Assembly: GCF_031921685.1 (NCBI RefSeq)
Contig: NZ_JAPDHU010000001.1
Coordinates: forward strand, 2,108,001 to 2,172,000
Origin: Terripilifer sp031921685
GTDB taxonomy: Bacteria; Pseudomonadota; Alphaproteobacteria; Rhizobiales; Beijerinckiaceae
DNA length: 64,000 nt
Direction: 5' to 3'
Shown piece after piece: positions 36,376-43,983 of this stretch. Numbering within the stretch: position 1 is the stretch's first letter; every line of letters starts with the position of its first letter. The translations under genes and the position numbers were made by a program. The notes beneath the pieces are model-generated. The model saw only the letters and a list, made by a program, of their open reading frames with translations. It was not told where the DNA came from and did not search any database.

Positions 36376-36831
36376 TCACTTCCAAGGCGTCGGTGCCGGC
36401 ACTTCGGCCGGACCTTCCTCGACATCGATACTGCCGAAATCGGCTGGACCGACGATTTCGAGATATTCCATGTCGGGCGAGTAATCGTAGAGATAATGCA
36501 CGATGCCCGGGCGCTGGTGGACGCAGTCGCCGGCTTCGACGAGGGTGATCTTGTCCTCGTACATGAATTTCGCCCAGCCCTTGGTCATCAGCACGATCTG
36601 AAAATCGGCGACGTGAATGTGCCAGCCGGTGCCTTTCTCCGGCGGCAGATTGGCCTTCACCAGATGGGCGATGACCTTGCCATTGGTCGCCTTGGCGATG
36701 CCAAGGTCCTTATAGAGAAAGAAGTCGCGCAGGCCTTCGCCGCGCCATTGCGTGTCGGCGGGCTTGGTGTGGGAGAATTCCGTCGCAGAGGCGGAAGTGG
36801 TGTCAGGCTCGGTAGTGGGCTTGTCCAACAT
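36376..36831 (-). CDS. Cupin-domain protein (second)
   Basis: A 151-residue cupin from the ATG at 36831 (GAAAGGAGC upstream). The metal-type motifs are WHIHVADFQIVLMTKGWAKFMYED and CVHQRPGIVHYLYDYSP, with HIH and H ligands more conventional than in the other cupin. It lies on the opposite strand, downstream of the minus-strand GST gene. No specific function recognised. Confidence 0.8.
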   Translation of the reverse strand: MLDKPTTEPDTTSASATEFSHTKPADTQWRGEGLRDFFLYKDLGIAKATNGKVIAHLVKANLPPEKGTGWHIHVADFQIVLMTKGWAKFMYEDKITLVEAGDCVHQRPGIVHYLYDYSPDMEYLEIVGPADFGSIDVEEGPAEVPAPTPWK

Positions 36832-36911
36832 GGCATGCTCCTTTCGCCACGCTTCAAACACGGCTGACCTTCGTCGCTTGCCTTGGCCCCGGGATCTCCC
36901 TTCGCGCTTTT

Positions 36912-37565
36912 TTAAAATTCGACTTCGAGTTCCTCGATTTCCTCCGGTTCCTCCAGGGCGGCGTCGGTCCATTCCTGCATCGCCGGCCAGGCGAGAATGC
37001 GGTCGCGATAGCCGGCGCAGGTGGCGTCCAGCTTGACGTCATAGGTGACGAAACGGGTGGCGACGGGCGCATACATGGCGTCCGCTATGGAAAACTCGCC
37101 GAACAGAAACGGGCCGCCATAGGCGCGCAGGCATTCGTTCCAGATGGTGGCGATGCGCGCGATATCGGCATCGGCTTTCGACCAGACTTTGAAATTGGGG
37201 AAACGTGCCCGCAAATTCATCGGCAGGGCGGAGCGCAGCGCGCTGAAGCCGGAGTGCATTTCGCCGGAGATGGAGCGGCAATGGGCACGCTTCGCCCGAT
37301 CTTTGGGCAGAAGGCCCGCATTTGGGGCGATCTCGTTGAGAAATTCACCAATCGCCAACGTGTCCCAGATCTTGATGCCCTCATATTCCAGACAGGGCAC
37401 CAGGATCGACGGCGAGAGCAGCAAAATCTCGGCGCGGGCATCGAGATCGTCAGGCGCCAGCATGATTTCCGTGAACGGTACGCCCGACTGTTTGGCCATC
37501 AGCCAGCCGCGCAAGGACCAGGATGAGTAATTCCGACTGCTTAAGGTAATGGTGGTACGCGCCAT
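36912..37565 (-). CDS. Glutathione S-transferase family protein
   Basis: A 217-residue GST from the ATG at 37565. SSRNYSSWSLRGWLMAK is the active-site helix region (Ser-rich, like the beta/zeta-related bacterial GSTs), followed by LSPSILVPCLEYEGIKIWDTLAIGEFL and the C-terminal GGPFLFGEFSIADAMYAPV. The very acidic last residues (EEPEEIEELEVEF) are distinctive. It is upstream of the cupin gene, 80 bases apart. Confidence 0.85.
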   Translation of the reverse strand: MARTTITLSSRNYSSWSLRGWLMAKQSGVPFTEIMLAPDDLDARAEILLLSPSILVPCLEYEGIKIWDTLAIGEFLNEIAPNAGLLPKDRAKRAHCRSISGEMHSGFSALRSALPMNLRARFPNFKVWSKADADIARIATIWNECLRAYGGPFLFGEFSIADAMYAPVATRFVTYDVKLDATCAGYRDRILAWPAMQEWTDAALEEPEEIEELEVEF

Positions 37566-37666
37566 GCTCCCCGCCTGTTGGGCCGCGATCATTTGCAATA
37601 TCAATGCAATCGCTATGCCATGGCATATGCCTTGCTTCGGTCTCGGCATAACCGGGTGCCGTGGCG

Positions 37667-38878
37667 ATGTATCAATATTATCAAGCCTACGCCGATCTCA
37701 CCGATCCGGTCCGGATGCTGGCGGCGAATGCCGAGCGCATCCTCACCGCCTGGGGCAGCAATGCGACGGCTTCGCCGATCAAGCGCATGGCCGCCTATTA
37801 CGAACTGGTGACCTTGGCCGGCTTCACCCATACGCGCCCCGACTATGGGATCAAGACGGTCGACGTCCGGGGCGAGACGAAGATGGTCACCGAAACGGTC
37901 GTGCTCGACACGCCGTTCTGCTCGCTGCTGCGCTTCACCCGCAAGGGCGGCGAGGACGCGCCGAAAGTCTTGCTGCTGGCGCCGATGTCCGGCCATTTCG
38001 CGACATTGCTGCGCGGCACGGTGCGCACGCTGCTGAAGGATTACCAGGTCTATATTTCGGATTGGAAGAACGTACGCGATATCCCTGTGTCGGCAGGGCC
38101 GTTCGACCTCGACGATTTCATCGATCATGTGATCCGCTTCATCAAATTCCTCGGCCCGCAATCGCATGTGATGGCGGTCTGCCAGCCGACGGTGCCGACG
38201 CTCGCTGCCGTCGCCTTGATGGCGCAGGATAAGGATCCCGATCAGCCGGCGAGCCTGACCTTGATGGCCGGGCCGATCGACACGCGCATTTCGCCGACCG
38301 TGGTCAACAAACTGGCGACCGACCATCCGTTGGAATGGTTTCGCGACAAGCTCGTCGGCATCGTGCCGGGCACGCTCAAGGGCAGCGGCCGCCTGGTCTA
38401 TCCTGGCTTTTTGCAACTCGCCGCCTTCATGAGCATGAATCTCGAACGGCACGCGAAATCCTTCGCCGATCTGTTCAAGCATCGTCTCGAAGGCGAGTTC
38501 GAGAAGGCCGATACGATCCGCGATTTCTACAAGGAATATTTCGCCATCATGGATTTGAGCGGCGAGTTCTATTTGCAGACGATCAAGAGCGTGTTTCAGG
38601 ATGCGGCGCTGGCGCAAGGCCAGCTCACCTATCGCGGCCGCCTCATCGAGCCGAGAGCGATCAAGCGCACCTTCCTGCTCACCGTCGAAGGCGAGCGCGA
38701 CGACATCTGCGCCATCGGCCAGACTTTAGCGGCGCATGATCTCTGTTCCGGCCTGCGGCCCTATATGAAATCGCACCATATGGAGCCGGGCGCCGGGCAC
38801 TATGGCGTGTTCAATGGCAAGCGCTGGGACAATCGCATCTATCCCAAGGTGCGCGACCACATTCAAGCGAGCGTTTAA
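37667..38878 (+). CDS. phaZ: Intracellular polyhydroxyalkanoate depolymerase
   Basis: Degrades stored polyhydroxybutyrate granules. The 403-residue protein starts MYQYYQAYADLTDPVRMLAA, the usual PhaZ start; a GTG two codons upstream is possible. The nucleophile is Cys172 in MAVCQPTVP rather than serine, as in the Ralstonia PhaZ1 type. LAPMSGHFATLLRGTV supplies the oxyanion loop and SHHMEPGAGHYGVFNGKRW the histidine. Shows this organism can store and use PHB. It overlaps the convergent ccdA stop by three bases. Confidence 0.93.
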   Translation: MYQYYQAYADLTDPVRMLAANAERILTAWGSNATASPIKRMAAYYELVTLAGFTHTRPDYGIKTVDVRGETKMVTETVVLDTPFCSLLRFTRKGGEDAPKVLLLAPMSGHFATLLRGTVRTLLKDYQVYISDWKNVRDIPVSAGPFDLDDFIDHVIRFIKFLGPQSHVMAVCQPTVPTLAAVALMAQDKDPDQPASLTLMAGPIDTRISPTVVNKLATDHPLEWFRDKLVGIVPGTLKGSGRLVYPGFLQLAAFMSMNLERHAKSFADLFKHRLEGEFEKADTIRDFYKEYFAIMDLSGEFYLQTIKSVFQDAALAQGQLTYRGRLIEPRAIKRTFLLTVEGERDDICAIGQTLAAHDLCSGLRPYMKSHHMEPGAGHYGVFNGKRWDNRIYPKVRDHIQASV

Positions 38879-39591
38879 AAGCGTGTCGTCAGATCGGTGA
38901 GCCATTGCGGCGAGACATTCACCAGGAAAGTCTCGATGCGTTTGTCGAGGCCGGTCAAGACGGCGAGACCCGCTGCAACCAGCAGCAGGCCGAAACCGAT
39001 CTTGAGGGCAGTGCCGCTGCCGCGCAGGCGATCGCGCCAGGCGAGCAGTGACGGGCGCGAGACAAAGCCGAGCAGGGCGAGCGGCAGGGCGGCGCCGATT
39101 CCAAACACGATCATGGTCAGCGTCACCATGCCGAGATTTTCGCCGCGCGCGGCGAGAATGCTGGCGGCACCGAGCGTCGGGCCGACACAAGGCGACCAGA
39201 CCGCGCCGAGCAGCAGGCCGACGCCGAACTGACCGCCGAGGCCCGACGTCGAAAAATTGCCAAAGCGGTTCTCTGCCCAGGTAGAGATGGGGCCTGCGGC
39301 GGTGGCGAGCCGCATCTGCGCTGCCGGCAGCATCAAGACGAGGCCGATGACGATGAGCAAAACAGCAGCGACCTTGCGGAAGAATTCGGCGTCGATGTCG
39401 AGAGCGAAGCCGAACAGCGCGACGAACAATCCGAGCACGGTGAAGGACAGGGCCAGCCCGGCGGCGAGCGCCAGCGGTCCCCATCGATGTTGCGATGTGG
39501 CGGCACCGAGCACGACCGGCAGCAACGGCAGCACGCAAGGGGAGAGAAGCGTCAGCAGGCCAGCGATGAAGGCAAGCGCGAGCGTGGTCAC
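38875..39591 (-). CDS. ccdA: Thiol:disulfide transporter, CcdA/DsbD-transmembrane type
   Basis: A 238-residue protein with about six helices, start GTG at 39591. The two key cysteines are in LTLLSPCVLPLLPVVLGA and AVWSPCVGPTLGAA; these pass electrons from cytoplasmic thioredoxin to the periplasm. Just 13 bases downstream of the periplasmic thioredoxin gene stop, so they form an operon. This pair likely keeps a periplasmic thiol target (for example in cytochrome c assembly or oxidative-stress repair) reduced. Confidence 0.85.
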   Translation of the reverse strand: MTTLALAFIAGLLTLLSPCVLPLLPVVLGAATSQHRWGPLALAAGLALSFTVLGLFVALFGFALDIDAEFFRKVAAVLLIVIGLVLMLPAAQMRLATAAGPISTWAENRFGNFSTSGLGGQFGVGLLLGAVWSPCVGPTLGAASILAARGENLGMVTLTMIVFGIGAALPLALLGFVSRPSLLAWRDRLRGSGTALKIGFGLLLVAAGLAVLTGLDKRIETFLVNVSPQWLTDLTTRF

Positions 39592-39604
39592 GCGGCCTCC
39601 TCGT

Positions 39605-40003
39605 TCAGAGCGCGGTCTGGAGCAGGGCCTCCAACGACATCGGATCGGTGATGCCGGTGGAGCGCTGCATCTCATCCGTGCCGGTGAAGCTGATATAGGT
39701 CGATTGGCGGGTGACGCGGAATTTCTTCAGCACGTCTTTCTGCGTGTCGAAGTCGACGGCGAAGATCAGCAGTTTGTCGAACTCGGGCTTCTTCTCCAAT
39801 TGCTCCATGACGACCTTCTGCTTGGCGCAGATCGGGCACCAGGGCGCATGGACTTCGACGACGATCGACCGCCCGGCTTTCTGGGCGGCGAGAAAAGCCG
39901 CTTCCGTATAAGGCTGACGCTCCGTCGCCCAGGCGGGCATGACGCTGGCGAGGAGGCCGCAGGCGGCCGTGGCGATGAGAATGCGGCGTGACAGGACGAT
40001 CAT
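39605..40003 (-). CDS. Periplasmic thioredoxin-fold protein
   Basis: A 132-residue protein with a signal peptide (MIVLSRRILIATAACGLLA, cleavage near PAWATE). The active site is WCPIC (C56-C59) in VVEVHAPWCPICAKQK; FRVTRQSTYISFTG has the loop where thioredoxins have cis-proline, here replaced by serine-threonine. Likely reduced by the adjacent CcdA. Confidence 0.85.
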   Translation of the reverse strand: MIVLSRRILIATAACGLLASVMPAWATERQPYTEAAFLAAQKAGRSIVVEVHAPWCPICAKQKVVMEQLEKKPEFDKLLIFAVDFDTQKDVLKKFRVTRQSTYISFTGTDEMQRSTGITDPMSLEALLQTAL

Positions 40004-40110
40004 GTTTCCTCGCTTGATCCCCTCAAGATAAGCAGGCGGCTGTGGCCCGTCCAGGACGCACAGGCGTCGTTCAAGCGATGTTGAATGATTCGGTTGGCGA
40101 CGCTCCAGCT

Positions 40111-41118
40111 TTATTCGACCAGCTTTTTCAATCGTTCGGCCAAGGGCTTGGGTGTGGCGAGCGCCGATGTCACGATGGCTTGCAGGTCTTGGCCGATGAT
40201 CGGATCGATTTCGATCTTGAGGTTCTGGGCTTCGTGGCGGAAGTCCTCGTCCTTGAAAAGCGCGCGATAGGCGTTGATCAAAGCCGCCAGCCGTTCAGGT
40301 GGAATGCCGGGCGAACCGACGAGGGGACGGCCTAGTTCGGAGCCGGTGGCAAGCAAAGCGAAAATCCTGCGATCATCGTCATTGCGAGCGAGATCGGTGA
40401 GCAGTGGGGCATCGGTCACGCCGTGGGATGTCTTCAGCGCCGACTGCACGAGGAAGACGATGTTCTTATTGGCGATCCAATTGGGATTGGTCACCTTCCA
40501 AGATGACAGCGTATTCCAGCGGCCCATGGATTCGCCGCGTTCCATCGCGAGATTGATCTGCGCGCCACCGGGATAGCCGGGTACGATCTTGATCCTCGTG
40601 CCGAGCAGCGCGTTCATCACCGTCGGCACCATGACGCTTGGCGATCCCGCACCGCTGGCGCCGAGAACAAATTCGCGCTTCGTCATCTCGTCCCAGGTTT
40701 TGACGCCGGTGGTGTGCCAGGCGACGAGACATTCCTGCGTCGGCGCGATCGTGCCGATCCAATGGAAGCGGCCGGCATCGAAACGCACTGCGGCATCGCC
40801 CAGTACCTGCGAGAGCGGCAGGCTCGACACCATGATGCCGAGCGTCGTGCCGTCCTTCGGCGCGACATTGTAGAGATAGTTGGCGGCGACGAGACCGCCG
40901 CCGCCGGTCATCGTCTGATGCAGCACGGTGGGCTGGCCGGGCAGATGGCGGCCCAGGAATCTGCTCACCAGTTTGCCGTGAATGTCGTATTCGCCGCCCG
41001 CCGATGCCCAATTGATGATGCGGATGGTGTTGCCGCGATAGAAATCGGCAATGGGATCGGCTTGCGCCGCTGTTGCCGTCATCGCAGCCAAAAGCATGGC
41101 TCCGCCGTGAAGACGCAT
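40111..41118 (-). CDS. Bug/TctC-type solute-binding protein
   Basis: A 335-residue periplasmic protein with a short Sec signal (MRLHGGAMLLAAMTATAAQA). Like the protein at 29826-30878 it starts DPIADFYRGNTIRI, then GGGGLVAANYLYNVAPKDGTTLG, so the two are paralogues. No membrane partner gene nearby. The ligand is unknown. It lies 33 bases from the next minus-strand gene and could be co-transcribed with it. Confidence 0.85.
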   Translation of the reverse strand: MRLHGGAMLLAAMTATAAQADPIADFYRGNTIRIINWASAGGEYDIHGKLVSRFLGRHLPGQPTVLHQTMTGGGGLVAANYLYNVAPKDGTTLGIMVSSLPLSQVLGDAAVRFDAGRFHWIGTIAPTQECLVAWHTTGVKTWDEMTKREFVLGASGAGSPSVMVPTVMNALLGTRIKIVPGYPGGAQINLAMERGESMGRWNTLSSWKVTNPNWIANKNIVFLVQSALKTSHGVTDAPLLTDLARNDDDRRIFALLATGSELGRPLVGSPGIPPERLAALINAYRALFKDEDFRHEAQNLKIEIDPIIGQDLQAIVTSALATPKPLAERLKKLVE

Positions 41119-41151
41119 GGTTTCCTCCCAACTTTATCGTTGGGGGAGAGC

Positions 41152-41703
41152 TTAGAGAGTCTTCAGAAAGCCGGCAAACCGCATCAGGCCCTCGGGCCAG
41201 GGGCCATGGCCGGATTCGTTGTTGATGTGTCCGGCATTGCCCGCATCGGCGATGGTTGAGCCCCAGTCGCGCGCCATCGCTTCGCTTTCCTCATAGGTTG
41301 CGTAGGGATCGTCGCGGCTGGCGACGAGGACGGAAGGAAAGGGCAGTGGCGTGGAGGGAATGTCGCTGAAACGGGGATCGATCTCGGGAATGGTGGCGAG
41401 GACGCGCTGCGACGGCGGCGCGACGAGAAAGGCCGCGCGCGCGCCCATATCCGCAAGCAGAGGCGCGGCGTGGACGATGGACAGCGCGCCAAGCGAATGG
41501 CCGACCAGAACGATGGGCCGCTCGGTCTTACGCGCATGGTCTGCGATCTGGGCGATCCAATCGTCATAATTGGGCTCGTTCCAATCGGCCTGTTCGATGC
41601 GCCGCGCTGTGGAGAGTTTGTCCACCCAACGCGCATACCAGTGGTCGGGGCTGCCGCCGCCGTGGCCGGGGGCGATCAGGATATCGAGATCGGAGACTTT
41701 CAT
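41152..41703 (-). CDS. RBBP9/YdeN-type serine hydrolase
   Basis: A 183-residue alpha/beta hydrolase from the ATG at 41703. It shows the small-hydrolase pattern: LIAPGHGGGSPDHWYARWVDKL, VLVGHSLGALS with the Ser nucleophile, LVASRDDPYATYEESEAMARDWG, and a late NAGHINNESGHGPWPEG with the catalytic His. The shape fits YdeN/RBBP9 proteins, whose substrates are mostly unknown. Confidence 0.85.
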   Translation of the reverse strand: MKVSDLDILIAPGHGGGSPDHWYARWVDKLSTARRIEQADWNEPNYDDWIAQIADHARKTERPIVLVGHSLGALSIVHAAPLLADMGARAAFLVAPPSQRVLATIPEIDPRFSDIPSTPLPFPSVLVASRDDPYATYEESEAMARDWGSTIADAGNAGHINNESGHGPWPEGLMRFAGFLKTL

Positions 41704-41825
41704 GGGCCTATATCTGGGCACCTGATGGCCGCGGGTCAACCATAACCGTGGTGACCGACCAGGCCCGCTTCTTGTATGAGGTGTTATGGCCGCTCCATCG
41801 GTCGTGGTGATGGGATTGTCCGGTG

Positions 41826-42266
41826 ATGCGCAAGATCTTGGTGGCGGCGGTTGGTGGCGGGCTTGGCATTCTGATCATGATCCTCCTCGGTCATGAGGTC
41901 GGGCTGGAGCTGGCGCTGGTGCCGTTCACCACGTCCATCGTGTTGGTCATGTCGGCGCCCGAAACGCCTTTCGCCAAGCCGCTCAATATTTTCGGCGGCC
42001 ATGTGATTTCGGCTCTGTGCGGACTGCTGGTGGTGAAACTGTGCGGCCAGAATGCCTGGTTTGCCGCGCTGGCGGTGGGGCTTGCCATCGCCGCCATGCT
42101 GGCGACGGATACGATGCATCCGCCGGCCGGCATCAATGCCTTGCTGATGGTGGTGGCGCACCCGCCCTGGACCTTCGTGCTGATGCCGGTGGCTTCGGGT
42201 GCGCTGATCCTGGTGGCGTTCAGTTGGGCTTATCAGAAGGCGACGAAGGCTGTCGCTGGCGGCTAA
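41826..42266 (+). CDS. HPP-family membrane protein
   Basis: A 146-residue protein with four helices. ATDTMHPPAGINALL has the HPP motif that names the family; some members act in nitrite transport, but bacterial roles are unsettled. ATG at 41826 is preferred over the GTG one codon before. The TAA stop lies in the loop of the terminator hairpin. Confidence 0.8.
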   Translation: MRKILVAAVGGGLGILIMILLGHEVGLELALVPFTTSIVLVMSAPETPFAKPLNIFGGHVISALCGLLVVKLCGQNAWFAALAVGLAIAAMLATDTMHPPAGINALLMVVAHPPWTFVLMPVASGALILVAFSWAYQKATKAVAGG

Positions 42267-42290
42267 GCCGCCAGCAGCTTCTCTCTTTTA
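42255..42290 (+). terminator. Terminator overlapping the HPP-gene stop codon
   Basis: GCTGGCGGC (42255-42263) and GCCGCCAGC (42267-42275) form a perfect 9-bp stem; the three-base loop is the TAA stop codon itself. AGCTTCTCTCTTTTA follows. The convergent purB ends at 42288. Confidence 0.7.
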
Positions 42291-43595
42291 AGCGGTGCCG
42301 AACACGCGTTTGAAGATCGTGTCGACGTGCTTGAGGTGGTAGCCGAGGTCGAACAGGTCCTCGAGCTCCTTGGCGCTCAGCTTCGCCGCCACGTCCTTAT
42401 CGGCCTTGAGCAGGGTGAGGAAATCGCCCTCGCCGCGCCACACCGGCATGGCGTTGCGCTGGACATAGGCATAGGCATCCTCGCGCGACACGCCCTTCTG
42501 GGTCAGCGCCAGCAGTACGCGCTGCGAATGGATCAGGCCGCCGAGACGGTCGAGGTTCTTCTGCATGTTCTGCGGATAGACGATCAGCTTGTCGACCACG
42601 CCGGTGAGACGCGCCAAGGCAAAGTCGAGCGTCACCGTGGCGTCCGGGCCGATCATTCGCTCGACCGAGGAATGCGAAATATCGCGCTCGTGCCACAGCG
42701 CGACGTTTTCCAGCGCCGGGGTGACCATGCCGCGCACCAGCCGGGCCAGGCCGGTGAGGTTTTCGGTGAGCACCGGATTGCGCTTGTGTGGCATGGCCGA
42801 AGAGCCCTTCTGGCCCTCGGAGAAGAATTCCTCGGCTTCCAGCACTTCGGTGCGCTGCATATGGCGGATCTCGATCGCCAGCCGCTCGATGCAGGAGGCG
42901 ACGACGCCGAGCGTGGCGAAGAACATGGCGTGCCGGTCGCGCGGGATCACCTGGGTCGACACCGGCTCGGGGACGAGGCCCATTTTGGCGGCGACATGTT
43001 CTTCGACGCGCGGGTCGATGTTGGCGAAGGTGCCGACGGCGCCGGAAATGGCGCAGGTGGCGACTTCCTTGCGGGCGGCGACGAGACGCTCGCGGCAGCG
43101 GGAGAATTCCGCATAGGCCTGGGCCAGTTTCAGGCCGAAGGTTACCGGTTCGGCATGGATGCCGTGCGAGCGGCCGATGGTCGGCGTCATCTTGTGCTCG
43201 AAGGCGCGCTTCTTGATCGCGGCGAGCAGGGCGTCGACGTCGGCGATCAGCAGGTCGGCTGATCGCACGAGCTGGACGTTCAGGCAGGTGTCGAGCACGT
43301 CGGACGAGGTCATGCCCTGGTGGACGAAGCGCGAATCAGGGCCGATGAATTCGGCCAGATGGGTGAGGAAGGCGATGACGTCGTGCTTGGTCACCCGCTC
43401 GATTTCGTCGATCCGGGCGACGTCGAAGGTGACGTTGCCGGCCCGGTCCCAGATCGCCTTGGCGCTCTCCTTGGGGATGACGCCGAGGTCGGCGAGGGCG
43501 TCGCAGGCGTGGGCCTCGATCTCAAACCAGATGCGGAACCGGGTCTGCGGGTCCCAGATTTTTACCATTTCGGGGCGCGAATAGCGGGGGATCAT
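42288..43595 (-). CDS. purB: Adenylosuccinate lyase
   Basis: Catalyses two beta-eliminations in purine synthesis (SAICAR to AICAR, adenylosuccinate to AMP). The 435-residue protein starts MIPRYSRPEMVKIW; a longer open frame to 43670 lacks family match. Visible regions: MTSSDVLDTCLNVQL, GRSHGIHAEPVTFGLKLA (catalytic His), and the signature GQKGSSAMPHKRNPV with its catalytic loop serine. It is in the usual class II fumarase/aspartase superfamily arrangement. Confidence 0.95.
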   Translation of the reverse strand: MIPRYSRPEMVKIWDPQTRFRIWFEIEAHACDALADLGVIPKESAKAIWDRAGNVTFDVARIDEIERVTKHDVIAFLTHLAEFIGPDSRFVHQGMTSSDVLDTCLNVQLVRSADLLIADVDALLAAIKKRAFEHKMTPTIGRSHGIHAEPVTFGLKLAQAYAEFSRCRERLVAARKEVATCAISGAVGTFANIDPRVEEHVAAKMGLVPEPVSTQVIPRDRHAMFFATLGVVASCIERLAIEIRHMQRTEVLEAEEFFSEGQKGSSAMPHKRNPVLTENLTGLARLVRGMVTPALENVALWHERDISHSSVERMIGPDATVTLDFALARLTGVVDKLIVYPQNMQKNLDRLGGLIHSQRVLLALTQKGVSREDAYAYVQRNAMPVWRGEGDFLTLLKADKDVAAKLSAKELEDLFDLGYHLKHVDTIFKRVFGTA

Positions 43596-43983
43596 GTCGA
43601 AAGGCCAGCCTTGGCTAGGGGCGTCACCGGGACGCGGAAGGGGCAAAAAAGGTCGCCTAACACGGTCCAAAGGCCGGCGAAACCCCGTCAGACCCCGCCA
43701 GGCTGGCCAAAGGGTTGCCAGGCGGGGAAAGAACCACCACCTTTCCGTGGCAAAACGCCTCGCAAGGCTTCCCCCGGCGCCGATATTGGGCTAATCAACC
43801 GCCACTTTCGAGCCGGGCGGCCCTGCTCGAAGCCCCATCAGGGTTCACGCCCATAGCGGGATTTCGCGAGGACGCGCTCCGGTCATTTGGCCGATAGCGC
43901 GGCCTTTTTTTGTGTGTGCAGATTTGGCCCCCAGGGGCCACCCAGTGCGCCGAGGCCGGCGCGCGGGAGCCAGACGGACGGAC
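43596..43983. other. Intergenic region between divergent purB and carB
   Basis: 388 bases with no convincing gene. Promoters for both genes must lie here, but I see no clear -35/-10 pair or regulator palindrome. A run of seven Ts at 43907-43913 is the only notable low-complexity stretch. Confidence 0.5.
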
